Positions 38,681 through 50,870 of a stretch of DNA of 64,000 bases are shown piece after piece (the first letter of the stretch is position 1; each line of letters opens with the position of its first letter). The stretch is from contig VZRS01010773.1 in the NCBI GenBank assembly GCA_013398055.1, forward strand, positions 186,001 through 250,000. Reading direction: 5' to 3'. Source of the stretch: Ifrita kowaldi. Lineage: Eukaryota > Chordata > Aves > Passeriformes > Cinclosomatidae. The notes under the pieces were generated by a model, which saw only the letters and a program-made list of their open reading frames with translations, was not told the origin of the DNA and did no database searches. Made by a program: the position numbers and the translations under genes.

Positions 38681-38862
38681 TAACAGGAAATGTGAGGAAG
38701 AGAGATAGAAAGAAATAGAAAAAGGACAGAGGGGAAAGGGAGAGAGTGAGATCAAGCATAAGACAGTAAACACCTGTGGATCCACTGGCAGCCCATTGGT
38801 CCTTCTTCACCCTGGCACCCCACCCTGGTGGGGGTCCCAGATTTGTTCTTCTGGGGGTACCA

Positions 38863-38872
38863 CTTTTATACA
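38863..38872 (-). promoter_or_regulatory. LTR TATA box
   Basis: TGTATAAAAG on the minus strand, in the U3 promoter position of the LTR at 38594-39424. Confidence 0.55.
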
Positions 38873-39424
38873 ATCCTATATTAGCTGTGGGTATGCAACA
38901 ATGTGTAGAGCTAGTCATTTATAAAATCTTAGCTATCAGACTAGTCAGCTTACAGAGCTTGTTGATAAGAGAAGACAGAAATGCAGTATCTTTTTTTCTC
39001 TCTCCCAGGTCCTCAAATCTGATATCTTTTCATTTTGTATGACTGTCATGTTTCTAGAGAATTGCTAACCCATGGCCTCCCCTCCCTCTAGACTTTGCAC
39101 TCTGCAGCACTGAGGTGGGATTGTTTTCCCAGGCCATGGCATGTCACTGCTCTGCTCTTCTTAAACTTTGCTCATCTGCTACTCCTTTTCTTAAAGCAAA
39201 ACCTGTCTTCACCCAGCTCTCAAGGCCATGTTTTCTCAGTGATCACTAATCGACTATCAGTGAATTTTTATCGATCTGGGGCTTCTGCCTTCAACCCATG
39301 CTCACATTTTCAAGACCTTTGTTGTTATCCCAAGATAAAATTGTACATCATTGGAAAAGGCGGTAGATACCAAACTCTGGTTCACACAGTGAGCTCTAAG
39401 AAGCAGCTGATAACAAGCCTAACA

Positions 39425-41563
39425 GGTCACAAGTAGGGCCTTGAACAAAAGATTAAGTTAGCATGAACCCTCTGTTGCGTAAAAAAAAGAATGAATATTC
39501 TACTTTTACAGAACCACTGGGAAAAAAAATGCTTAGAGAATTATAATATATTGGTGTTCTTAATGTTTAAGTTCAAAACAAGCTGGTGTTAAAAGCTGGT
39601 TAAAGTAATTCTACTTTTCCAGATGTAGGTGGCCTCTCCTATATCTACACATATTCATATTTTCCAAATACTATTTACTAATAGCAACGTCTGTGGCAGT
39701 TACTCAGGAAGCATAATCTAAGTTCTTTGTTGGGACACATGATAGAATCAAAAGATCTTTGAATACTTAAACACATGGCTGTGAATCTAAGTATCTGTTC
39801 TGCAGTCATCCAGTCCAGTAGATTTGGGCCAGAGAATTCCCTGAACACTTGAAATTATTTGCGGTGCTCATGCCTAGAATTGCACTATGCAGCAACTAGA
39901 GATCTAGGTCCTGCATAAACCACAAGAGTGTTTTAACAGTAGTTAAAGTACTGTGTTCAAAGGCCAGATCCATTAGAAGTGCACACTTGCTGGTGATTTG
40001 GTACAGTCCCGTTTGAAACCACTGACCTTAACTATTGCATATATGTTGGCTCAAATCTATGATCTGTTCTGGAATGAACTCAACAACGTAACCTGTTTCA
40101 TGTCTTAGTGCATGGGTGTGTTGTGATTTCCATAAAATATGAGCAGGAAATGTGCCAGCTAGTTGTGTTTTAGTACTTATTTGATACATGCAGGATTACA
40201 TTCACAGGATCCCTTAACATACAGGGTTATATCATGTGTTCTAGTCAGAATCTAAAGTCACTGAACCTCTTATGATAAGGAGAATGACTGCCCTATTTCT
40301 TCTGGAAGAAGCCTTTTAGTTTCACCACAGTGCAATGCATTCAAACAATGGACATTTAATATGACTCTGTCTAGCGAAAGGCTGCATGTTATCAAAGGGG
40401 ACTTTTATTTCCAATACTACCTTTGACCATAAACTGAAAGAAAGACCTAATTCATTTTCCTCTGAATTATGTCAGTATTCTAAATTTTGCTATTTACAGG
40501 CAAAAAAGAAACAAGGAGAGAAAGGCTTCAGCAGAACTGGAGAAAGCATTCCAGAAGCAATGTCATACAGAATTGCAGTACAATAATGAAAGCACTTTGT
40601 AAAGTGTATCACCACAGGAACAAGGAAATAGCTTTTATGTTTACAGTGTTTATGTATTTCTGCTTGCATCTAGTTTCCAGTAATATATTTCTCCAAAGCC
40701 TCAGTTTTTATGCCCTTTTTCATCTGGTGACAAACTATATGCTTTTTCAGAATCCTGTCTCACTTATGGAGATTTGACATCTGTAGGAGACCATATAATA
40801 GCAACCTGAATAGTTTTCTACAAAGTATGTTCTTTTTCCATAAAGGGAAAAAAAGAATGCATTTCTTTCTGCTGTAGTTTACTAATTTCCATTTATTTCC
40901 TGCATACACTTTCACAGATTACTGGTATTACTGATTAACACTTAAGATTGAATAAAGTCCACATACAACCTCAAAAATAAAAAATATTTCACATTTTAGA
41001 TTCAAAGCAGCCTTAGATTTCTCTCATTTTTGAGGCTATTCCTTCACGTTGTCATTATGTGCGACTGATAAACTTTATAGACAAACTCAAGACATGAAAC
41101 AACAAATGGTAACATTACAATAGTTCTCTCAGTAGTTTATTGAGAAACTGCAGTAATAAAACCTGTCTTAATAAAGACTCATAACTCAGAACAGGTTTCT
41201 TACTCTGGTGCTTTGAAATCTACTAAATGGTGAGTCCATTCAGACCTGTGGAGGGATGTCATGATCAATTTGCTTCCCTGTTCTGGGTTGTTCTGCAGTA
41301 TAAACATAACTTAATAATATTTTTCTCCTCTAATGTGGCAACTTGTTTTCAAATAAAAGTGATAATATTCTTGAAACTTCTTGTCCTCTGTCCATTAGAA
41401 CAAAAGATATTTAACAAGTTGATTAATCATATTATATTCCATCAAACCTATGTCAGCATAGATTTAATTCAATGTAGTCATTCCATTTTTGCACTGGCTA
41501 AGGTCTTATCTTGATCTTCCATAATACGCTGCATTCAATACTGCTCAAGCACACCATTTGATA
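39425..41563. other. Non-coding stretch between LTR and CR1, no gene
   Basis: AT-rich DNA without recognised features. Frames 40386-40586 and 40487-40777 have no domain I recognise. Confidence 0.6.
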
Positions 41564-41846
41564 ATAGAATCACAGAACCATTTTGGTTGGAAAAGGCCTC
41601 TAAGATCATTGAGTCCGACTATTAACCCAGCAGTGCCAAGCCAAACACTAAAACATGTCCGTAAGTACCACATCTACGTATCTTTTAAATACTTTCAGGC
41701 GTAACTCCACCACTTCCCTGGTCATCAATGCTTGATGACCCTTCCAGTGAAGAATTTTTTCCCAATACCCAACTTAAACATTGCTTGAGGCCATTTCCTC
41801 TTGTCCTATCAACTATTATTTGGGACATGAGACCTCACCTGACACT
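41564..41846 (-). mobile_element. CR1 LINE 3' part, first half of a split copy
   Basis: Read on the plus strand it begins TAGAATCACAGAACC, the reverse of the CR1 tail. It then runs GGTTGGAAAAGGCCTCTAAG, CACTAAAACATGTCC, CACCACTTCCCTGGTC, AGTGAAGAATTTTTTCCCAA and GAGGCCATTTCCTCTTGTCC. This is the ordinary antisense CR1 3' end. The element stops abruptly at 41846, where an LTR begins, and resumes at 42545. Confidence 0.92.
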
Positions 41847-42544
41847 TGTAGCAGTGTTTAGCCCAGATAGTGTCTCTGCTGCCGCATCTTCCCTGAGTGT
41901 CCTCATAAGTGCTAGTCCTCGGCGGCCACTCCCCATCAGGGACACCGGAGTGGTGCTATGCGCACCCACAGACAAGCACATACACACCGGGTGTGATGGC
42001 AGCACACAGCCAAACACACACGCAGACAGAAGTCCAAAAGAGCAGTCCAGGAACAAAGAAGCAGAAGGGCTCTTCCATATGGAGTTCCAGACGGTACCTT
42101 TTTTGGAAGGATCCAGGGACAAAAGGCACAAACAACTGGGGGTTCCAGGGTTATATAGGGGGAGGTACCATGGCCGGGTAAAGCACCTTTAACCAATAAG
42201 GTGAGGGCCAGGGGGAGGAGTGGATACAAACTGACAGGGTTGGAGCCAATAGGAAAGGAAAGGGGTGGGACTGGGGAACCATGAGCCAATAGGGTTTTGA
42301 ACAAATTGGAAGGTTCTAGAAAACATGAATATTCAACAAGGAACATACATACTAAATAGAAAGGGGAGAGTGGCCAATGGGCCAACCGGCTGACTTTAAT
42401 CTACATAGCCCAGCAAAGATCTGTGGGATCTCACCATAATCACGAGGGAGATTCTAAACTTCAGTACCGGCCCACCAATGATCCTGCACTGATCCAGAGC
42501 TTTGTGACTCCCCGGCAGGTCTCATCGTGGTCTCAACTGCTGCA
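41847..42544 (-). mobile_element. Solo-type LTR inserted into CR1, minus orientation
   Basis: This is a 698-bp block of higher GC than its surroundings, lying exactly between two CR1 halves. Its ends form an imperfect inverted repeat, TGTAGCAGTG at 41847 and AACTGCTGCA ending at 42544 (8 of 10 positions pair), with TG/CA termini. On the minus strand it carries several ATTGG (inverted CCAAT) boxes at about 42372, 42284, 42244 and 42194. A CCCACCCC box follows, then a TATA box at 42152-42158, all in promoter order ahead of an R/U5-like segment. I see no AATAAA. No internal retroviral genes are present. The frames 41728-42192 (+), 41835-42131 (-) and 41936-42385 (-) are artefacts of this GC-rich block. 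Target duplication is not obvious (ACACT against ATACC). Confidence 0.8.
42152..42158 (-). promoter_or_regulatory. LTR TATA box
   Basis: CTATATA on the minus strand, followed by ACCCTGG and preceded by ATTGG and CACCC-type boxes. This is the core promoter of the inserted LTR. Confidence 0.6.
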
Positions 42545-42700
42545 ATACCCATCCATCTCCATGCTTCTTCTTTTCAGGTAGCTGTAGAGAGTAGTAACGT
42601 CTTACCTCAGCTTTCTTTAGGCAAGATAGTTCCTGTTCACTCAGGTGTTTTTCATAAACTTGCACTCTAAATTCTTTACCAGCTTCGTTTCCATTTTAGA
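42545..42700 (-). mobile_element. CR1 LINE, second half of the split copy
   Basis: The CR1 sequence resumes (CTTTTCAGGTAGCTGTAGAG, then CCTCAGCTTTCTTTAGGCAA, GTTTTTCATAAACTTGCACTCT, CCAGCTTCGTTTCC) in the same orientation and at the point where the 41564-41846 part stopped. It is 5'-truncated near 42700. This continuity proves that the LTR landed in a pre-existing CR1. Confidence 0.88.
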
Positions 42701-44324
42701 ACTGACAGTAGTGTTTTCATTAGAGTATAATCTGAAAAGCTGGTTACACGGTATGCTATACTGTTCTAATGCTATACTTTCATTGAGCAGATCAGCCTTT
42801 TCCTCCATGGTATGCCTCTAACTTTACTGTGCCCTTATAAAAGTCATTTATGTTGTAAAACTGGAGCTAGACAGATCTCTTTCATGAACTAGTTCAAACT
42901 AATACCTTTCCCCTCCCTCTCCTCTTAAAATGAACATCATTCTTCTGAGTTGATGAGTTAACTGGTTAGTGGTATAAAGAAGACGATAAAAATGTACTGT
43001 CAGAACTAGGGGAAGAGAAAGGAGGGAGGAGGAGTAGAAGGTAAGATAGCGTAGAGATCAAAGCCTCTTCTTTGATAGGAGACTGACTCAACAATCCTTG
43101 TCACTTCAGCTTCAAGCTGAAAACTAAAAATTAATCTATAACTCTGTCTTGTTTAGTAAAGAAAAAAATCTGATTACATTCCCATTTAGTGAATTTTCAT
43201 TTACGGGTGCGCATTAAAATAACTGTTAGACTCCTACACAGCCTGGTATCCAAAACTGACATTAAACACTCTCACAACTGAAACAGAAAACATTCCTTTG
43301 TATCTATCACTGAACTGATCTGTGGTTATTCCATTACCCACCTGTCACTGCTTTTTGGGGTACGACACCAAAGGTACTATTTGAAAATGACCCAAGTATT
43401 TTTTGGTATTTGAGGTGTCTCGTTACAGATTGAGGTAAATTTCATATCCAACTTAATGTCTCTTACTATATGGGCATTTTAATTAAGAATCATGAAGTAA
43501 AATACATAAATATTCCTGTTTTTAAATATGCATACAATAGAGTCAGGTTAAAAATTATTCTCACATGCTCTAAGGCCTGGGATATTTTATAATGAAGAAT
43601 GACAAAATCCTTCCCTCAGAGCTACTGCTTTCTTTTTTTGGTTTAGGGTTTTCTTTTTGGTTTTCTGCTGATGTAAATGATAGGTGATAAGGATTATCAG
43701 TTTTATGAAGCACTTTGTATGCAAGGAGAGACTAAGTAGATTTCATACATGAGGAAAAAATTGGCTGCAAGGAAATATCACCTGGAAAATCAGAAATGGA
43801 TTGAAAGAAAGTATCGTTTTTAAAACCATAAATCAACGCAGACAGTTTAGATTAATGGAATAAGTATTACACTTGTTATATTCTTCTCTGGGAAAATCTC
43901 TGACGAAAAGTAAGATTGCATTGATATATTTCAGTTTATGTTTAATATATAGTCATTTATAGTTTCCAAATAAAAGCTGTTTTCTGGATTACTGGAAAGG
44001 CAAACTGCAGCTATACCAAAAGCAAATAGAAATGCAGAATGCGAAATACAGTGAGGTCTTCCTCAACCGTGTGACCATTTTTTACTTAGAGTCTTTTGAC
44101 TTGCATATCTGAACAAAATAGATTGATTTTTTTTCTTTCTTCAGGAAAAAAAAAATCCAAATCTTCCAGTCAAACAGTTTGCTTTGGGAGAGATAAGCAT
44201 TTGCTATTACAGTATTTACCACTTGTCACTGTCTCACTGTTTTGTCCCTCTCATTTAAAGGTAATCTGATAATTTGATGAAGGGGTAACATTTTGTACTT
44301 TCACAATGAGCCCACTAGAGTATA
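42701..44324. other. Non-coding stretch, no gene
   Basis: About 1.6 kb of AT-rich DNA with no recognised coding, RNA or mobile sequence. Confidence 0.6.
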
Positions 44325-44768
44325 TAGAATCATAGAGCCATGGAATGGCTTGGATTGGAAGGAACCTTAAAGTTCATCTAGTTCCAATCCCCCAGACATG
44401 GAGGAACACACTCCACTAGACCAAGTTAATCAGAGCCTCATCCAGCCTGGCCTTGAACATTTCTGGAGATGGTGCATTCACTTCTCTGGGCAACCTGTTC
44501 CAGTGCCTCACCACAGTAATGAATTTTTTCCCTAATATCTAATCTAAACCTACTCTCTTTCAATTTTAACCAATTCCCTCTCGTCCTGTATTCCAAGAGC
44601 TCTACATGCTCTTGTAAATAGTCTTGCCTCCTCTTTCTGAAATTTCCCTTCAGGTACGGAAAGGCCACAATTAGGTCATCCTTAACCCTTCTCTTTTCTA
44701 GGCTGAACAAACTCAATTCTCAGCCTTTCCTCATGGGAGTGGTTCTCCATCCTATGTACTCCTTAACA
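44325..44768 (-). mobile_element. CR1 LINE 3' fragment, minus orientation
   Basis: Starts with TAGAATCATAGAGCC, the inverted CR1 tail. It continues through GGCTTGGATTGGAAGGAACC, CCTGGCCTTGAACATTTCTG, GGCAACCTGTTCCAGTGCCT, TTTTCTAGGCTGAACAAACT and CAGCCTTTCCTCATGGGAG. It belongs to a different CR1 subfamily from the 41.6-kb copy, because the 3' UTR wording differs (GGAAGGAACC against GGAAAAGGCC). It is 5'-truncated at about 44768. Confidence 0.92.
44438..44716 (-). pseudogene. C-terminal remnant of CR1 ORF2
   Basis: An open stretch of about 92 codons encodes the end of the CR1 ORF2 polyprotein, after the reverse-transcriptase domain. It contains LFSLEKRRVKDDLIVAFPYL, then RTRGNWLKLKESRFRLDIRE and the tail EALEQVAQRSE. 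In an intact element this belongs to the endonuclease/reverse-transcriptase protein that mobilises CR1. Here the upstream endonuclease and catalytic domains are missing because of 5' truncation, so it has no function. The absence of stops over 92 codons suggests this copy is younger or less damaged than the one at 1.9-2.7 kb. Confidence 0.88.
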
Positions 44769-47700
44769 GGTTTTGAAGAATAATTTTACTGCACTGATCC
44801 AGAGTATTTCAGTTGTAAAGCAGTTGAAATATCCCATATGATCTCATGAACCTGTGGTTTGGTGATCAATTGGTAAGCTCTTGATTAGCAGGTACTGAAG
44901 TTTTTAAAAGTCTATCACTTCCCAGAAGCCTTTGACTGGCTTTCCAGGTCCTTGAAGACAAACGAGAATCTCAAACCAATCAACAGCAATAAATCACTGG
45001 GCTTTCTGCTGATTAGGAATCATGTCTTCTACTTTTCAGGTTGGTTGTCAGCTAATATCCTATTTAAACATCTAATGTCTCTCAAGGGGGCTTCTATAAA
45101 GTAGTTGAAGAAAAAGATTGGTCAGCTCAGAGAAAAAAAAATGAATTTATGGTAAGAAATCAGTAAGAGAATTATATTTTATGCTTACATTCTATGCCCA
45201 AATTAGAAAAATTTCACTTATTTTGCTAATAATAATTAATTGAACTACAGATACTAATTGAAATGAAAATTATTTATTTTACACTAAAATAGATTTCAGG
45301 CTTTTTTGTGGCCAGACACTATGTAATCTACTGAAGGGAATGCAAGTTAAAGCCCCAGACATAACATAATATTCCAGTACTTAAATATGTATGAAAGATT
45401 AGGTGCAGCTTTTAAGGATTTCCTGGTATTACTCAAATTCCAGACAGGGTCTGACTGCTGAGTTTTCCTTGTACAATAAACCTATGGTATTGACAGACAA
45501 ACTAAAAAGTAATGTGTTACAAAACAGGTGTTGATCTTTAGCAGAAGATATGAATAAGGCAGATATGCTTTGCTGTTAATGAATAATGTACTATTAAATG
45601 ATTTTTTTTGAAATGTCTATTATTTTAAATATATTAAGGAAATCTTTAGATATAAAGGAACAGCTATAAGGAATGTGAACATAAATGATATACATAATTA
45701 CTGTTATATATTGAGAAGTATAAAAAGGACTGAGTTTTCTTAGACTGTCTATTTAGATCTGTGCTGCTCAGATGCTGAATCGTACATCATATAACACAGT
45801 ATAAAATGTGACCTGTGACCTTCTCTTGCTCACCTCTTTCTTAAACAGAGTGGTCTTCCTCTCTGGCTGGCCATGCCTTTCATCTCAAAGGAAGCAGGGA
45901 CACATAATATTCTAAAAGAAAGACATAATTTGCAGGTTGAAAATATTTTTAATAAAAAAAAGGCCACATAACATATTAAAAAAATAACGAGGGTGAAGAC
46001 AAGTAGGCATTGGGAGTAGAGAATATCATAATGTTTTATTTTAACTGTTACATAGACATAGTTTAGCTATTACACAGTTAGAATCTAAGTGCCACGTTGT
46101 CATACATGACCCTGTTCTCTTGATCTTTCACTCCACTTCTGCAGCTCCACTCAATTTATACTGACTAAATTAAAAGAATAGGAATGAAAACACAAAATGG
46201 GCATTGGGCAAACACACATACTACAACATACTGTGAACATCACGAGGGAAATGATAATCTTCCATAACGTGTGTTTTTCTTCAAAGTCGAAAATCTTTGG
46301 AGTCTTAACGTTAAATCATCTTTGAGGATCTACACCAGACTTTCCCACATCAAGTTGCTTTGAAGTTATAGCCTTCACTGATTAAAATTTTTCTATAACT
46401 ACTTCAGAGTATTTAATTCTATGCTGTATTTTATTTCAGAATTTTGCTTTTCTGGGGTGAAATAGCAAAGATTCCATAGGAAAGAACAAATTGGCACAAA
46501 TTTTTAGGAAAAAAAAGGCCTCTAATTAAGAAGTTTTATATAAAACTAGGTAACTGTCTAATCATAATTATCTTGTTGGTTCTTTCTTTTTCTTTCATTT
46601 TTTCTTTATCACTGTTATGATGATTATTATGATTACTACTTATGATGGGTATGTGTGCAGCATTCTATATTGATTTTTGGGTCCCTCCTGACTGTTTTTC
46701 TTTCTAATTGCATGTGGGCATGGTCACAGATATTTTTGTCTCCATTCTGTCTCTTGTACCATTTTTTAATCTCCATGAGAAAACAGATTACGCTTCTTTG
46801 CGCTATCTCAATCGAACACTTCATATTTCCTTTTAATTGGCAGAGTATCTTTAGTTTGGCTGCTAGTTATATTGGGGTTTTTAAACTGCATGTGACATTG
46901 TTACTGCATATTCTACCTCTGAGGTACTAAAGTATCTCCTGCTTTCATTTTCTCATTCCATGTATCTGTTAATTTTTTATTTAGATTTTTTAGAGACCTG
47001 TGTAATTTCAGAGGACACAATGAGGGTTATCACAAAATACACAAAAAAGACCTAGAAATTCTAAATATGTATTTTTGCCTTTATGCAGAATGCCTTTCAT
47101 TCACCTCAGGTTGTTCAGTTATTAGCAAGCAGTGGTCACAAAAAGAGGAGAGATTTCTCCACTGTTTGAATAAAAAGAAGGTGTCATAAGAAGAGATCCA
47201 AAATGTCAGAAACGTTATACACAGTTTAATAAATCTGTTAATCTACATGTGGTTCCTTTACTATAAATCAAGTAGTTTTCTCTGAAAAGCATGTTTAGGT
47301 ATATCCTTCCTTTTCCTAGTGTGTTTGAGACATTTTATTTTTTTTATCAAATTTCTGTTTTGCCTATTTCTAGTTGTGGTTTTATGAAGTTATCTGGCTG
47401 GGATGATGTTTTTGCAAGAAACATGTAGCTTCTCTCATTATTCAGATATTTCATATACATTGAGTAGTTACTCCATAATAATGAAAGGATTCTCTAAAGT
47501 AAAAAAATTGTAATATATATTTATAGTTGAACTCCAATTTGCTTTTAAATGCAAGTGTCAAAAATGTGTAAAAGTGAGCCATCATTTAGATATGAGATCT
47601 TTATCAATTTCTTGAAAAAATAATAGAAGTTCAAAAGTATCTCCATAAATACATATTAAGTTACACAATTGATTAAAAAATCAAGTATATTACAGAGTAG

Positions 47701-48114
47701 ACAAAATACTGTATCCTTACTGGAAGGTTGTGATTTACAATAGCAAACAAATTATATGGGAATCAGGAAGTTGTTCCTTTTCATCACAGAACCTGAGAAC
47801 TTGCAAGACAATGTGGAATTGAAGAAGTTTTACCAGATATTATGTACAGAATGCTATCAATCACAAGTTTAAATTAGGTGTAGTTAGTGATTATGCATCA
47901 ATTTCTTACGTATACATTTTCTTCTATCAAGTAGATTAAAAGAAAGCCATGACACACACAGGCACACAAAGGCACACAGAAATGCTGTCCATAATACCTG
48001 CCTTTTAAAATTTTTCATTGTCTTATTTTTTTTTTTGTCCTTTGAAACTATGGTCATAAAGCAAATTACTTTGAATGTTTCAAGAGGGGGAAAAAAAAAG
48101 AAAAAAAGGACTTT

Positions 48115-48140
48115 CCCAAAAAAACCCCAACCCTCCCCCC
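48115..48140 (-). repeat. G-quadruplex-capable tract (minus strand) beside an A-rich run
   Basis: The plus strand has C-runs of 3, 4, 3 and 6 with loops of 7, 2 and 1, so the minus strand fits the quadruplex pattern and the plus strand could form an i-motif. It follows GGGGGAAAAAAAAAG at 48086-48100. Confidence 0.8.
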
Positions 48141-50731
48141 AAAAAACCGCAAACCAAACATTTTCACAATCTTATTCATTCAGTTTTGGGAAAGTCCACT
48201 TAGGGTTTTTCTAATCATGAGTGAATATCCCTAACAAAGATACTTCTGCCAGAAACAAAAATGAGAGAAGATATAAATTCACACTATTACTCTGTTAACT
48301 GTGTGGCAAATGAAAATCTAAAACACTGTATCTCCTTGTAAGACTGAGAAAAGGCTTTCATGTCAGCATGCCACAGTACAAGTTGATGAACTATTATTAG
48401 ACAAGAAATACCCATGACACCTAAATGTGCCTAATAAATGTACCTCTCATGCTACAGTACTTATGTCCATAAATCAGATATAGTGAAAGAGTTTTATTCG
48501 AAGCAATTTGAGTTTTATTACAACTAGGTATTTTGACACTATGGACAACGAGATACTATTTTTAAAAAAATTTATAATGTATGCAAAATCAGTGAAGTTG
48601 AAATATACTTTACAGAAAAAGGCAAGCAAAACAAAGCCTTCAGGAGATTAAGTCAGAGAGGTCTGTTTCAATGTAACATGAATTGTAGATGTAGTATATT
48701 AGATGGACTGTTAAGCACCTCAGTTATCTTCTCTTGTCAAAAGGAGTTCTAGATGAGATGAAATTGCGAGTGCTGAGTCCTGTCTTATTACACCAGAAGT
48801 TAATAGCTACAGCTTCAAAGTCATATGCACAGTAATATGTCTGATCTATAAGGATTAAAATGGTTGGATAACTTAGGTGATGATGTAAGCCTCTGTCTGC
48901 CACAAAATGTACACATCCGCTTACATCTTTGCAATTTCTGGAAGAAATAGGAAAGAGAAAAAGAGACTTGTCATTTCAGTGCAAATATTGAAGTTCACCT
49001 TGTGCAAAAGGGCAGTGCAAATACTTTTCTGTTTCAGTTCTCAAGATGGAGAAAAAAGATAAAATGTTAAGCAGTGAAATGGTAGGAACACCTGCCATAG
49101 GAAATATTACCTTGCTGAATTCCTTCCCAAACTGTTTTCAATATTTGAATTTTATGTCATGTACCTTTTTACATTTTTTTATTTTAGAGAATCCTTTCAT
49201 TATTAAGGTAACTACTCAATATATACAAAGCATCTGAATACTGATAGAAGCTATATGTTCCTTGCAAAAACATCACCCCAGCCAGATAGCTTCATAAAAA
49301 CATATGCTAAGCATCTTAACTTTGGAAAGATTATCCAAACCCCAAAGCTTTCTGAGCTTCATTCATCCCTAATTACAGGATGAAGATTCTACATCTGGTT
49401 TAGACTGGTTCTGTAGAAAGTTTTATTTCAGTACCACAGTGAAAAAGAAGCGAGTACTGAAGTTAATTTATATGAAAGCTTTTTTTCAAAAGAATAACAT
49501 AATTAAGCAAATTAAAACAAGAACCATTAACCACTTCAATAATTTAATCTACTTATTAACAACTGTCTGAAATGTGAGCCATAGAAAATATCTTCATGCA
49601 AAGAAAATCAGCTCACAGTCCTTATAAAATCATAGCAACCATGGAATGTGATATATATTTTATATATAATCATAATCATATATAAATGTGCAATATAACT
49701 GAAAATTTCTCTTCCCTGATCCCCCAGAGGAATCATGGAGTCTTGCCTCAGATTGCCATATCTTGCTACTAGTGCAGGTTTTGAGTTATTTGCCATCTGC
49801 ACTTCTGAGAGCTCTTCATAGACAGAATCATCAGTGATGTTCACACTACTCAGAAAGACAATATGTGTATCTTCACCCTTCTGGTACCCAGATAAACTTG
49901 AACATGAGAAACATCAAAAACTATCACGAAAAGTAAAAGAAGCATTTTGAAAAATTTGGATTCCAGTCTTCATAGGCTCAGTAAATGTTTTTGAGCTGCA
50001 CTCAAACCTCAAGCTTTGGAGGCTTAGCATATCGGTCTTTTTAAGAAAACAAGTTTTGTAAAATTCTCTTGCTTCTTTAGATGCAGGAATCTAGGAGCAT
50101 ATAACTGGAACCTCCTGGAATACTGAGTTGAATTTCCTTATCTCTTCATCTTATTCATTTAAACTCTAGTTTACAACTATTTAATGATACACTCCCTCTT
50201 TCCCCACTCTATTCCTCTTTAATTGAGGTATTATTTCTTATTGCTGAGGCCAGCAAGTAGGATCTTGGAAAAGGATGAAAACATATTGGGAGACACAGCA
50301 TAATCCACTAAAATCTGCTGATTCTCAGCGAATGGAGGAGCAAAGTCCAGTTAAGTCTTCCCTATTTTTGGACAGAAAAGACAAACAGGACCATGGCACA
50401 CAGAAAAGAAAGAAAATTGAAAAGGAAGTGTAAACTGAACTAGTAGCAAACATCATTAAAATCAAGGAAATACATTCATATGTTCAATAAGTTCAGTAGT
50501 CTCTATAGCATTAGGCTTGTAATAAAAAAGTAGAATACACAGCAACAAAAGCAACCTCCTTGCAGCATCAGTCTGAGAACTCTATAGAACAGGTTGGAAT
50601 CTTCCTTCAAAATGTGGGGGTTTTTAAAATAAAAAGTTACTTTTAAAAATGCATCTCTGTTTTTCCTTTTTTATAATAAATTCTAAGAAAAAATTTATAA
50701 TATCTTGAAAACATAATTTTTTTATTTAGCT

Positions 50732-50870
50732 GGTTTTTGGGGTGTTTTTTTTGTTGTTTTGTTTTGTTTTCAGTGTTTTTTGGGGGGTATTTTTTTGGTT
50801 TTTTGGGGGTTTTTCGTTGTTGTTTTTTTGTTTGTTTGCTTTTTGTTTTGTTTGGTTTTGGGTTTTTTTG
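50732..50870. repeat. T/G-rich low-complexity tract
   Basis: About 140 bases made almost only of T and G, with G-runs of 4, 6, 5 and 3 separated by long T-rich loops. It explains the frames 50737-51009 (+, rich in F, C and G) and 50643-50873 (-, rich in K, N and P), which are not genes. Confidence 0.9.

Larger units (their letters stand above)
38594..39424 (-). mobile_element. Probable solo retroviral LTR, minus orientation
   Basis: On the minus strand this roughly 830-bp segment starts TGTTAGGC and ends CATAACAACA, so it has TG...CA ends with TGTT/AACA inverted termini. A TATA box (TGTATAAAAG, 38863-38872) is followed about 190 bp downstream by AATAAA (38675-38680), then about 80 bp of U5-like sequence. 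This is the correct U3-R-U5 order. The six bases before 38594 (CGACAC) and after 39424 (GGTCAC) agree at four positions, which could be a decayed 6-bp target duplication. I see no gag, pol or env sequence on either side, so it looks like a solo LTR. The frames 38676-38918 (-), 38776-39042 (+) and 39095-39436 (+) lie within it and are not genes. I cannot name the family. Confidence 0.65.

Noticed and set aside
41728..42385. Frames of 154, 98, 90 and 149 codons on both strands
   Set aside because: They span the CR1/LTR junction and the GC-rich LTR. GC-rich sequence has few stops, and there is no retroviral or host domain in any of them.
47950..47980. CA-rich patch (CACACACAGGCACACAAAGGCACACAG)
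   Set aside because: Too short and too interrupted to list as a microsatellite.
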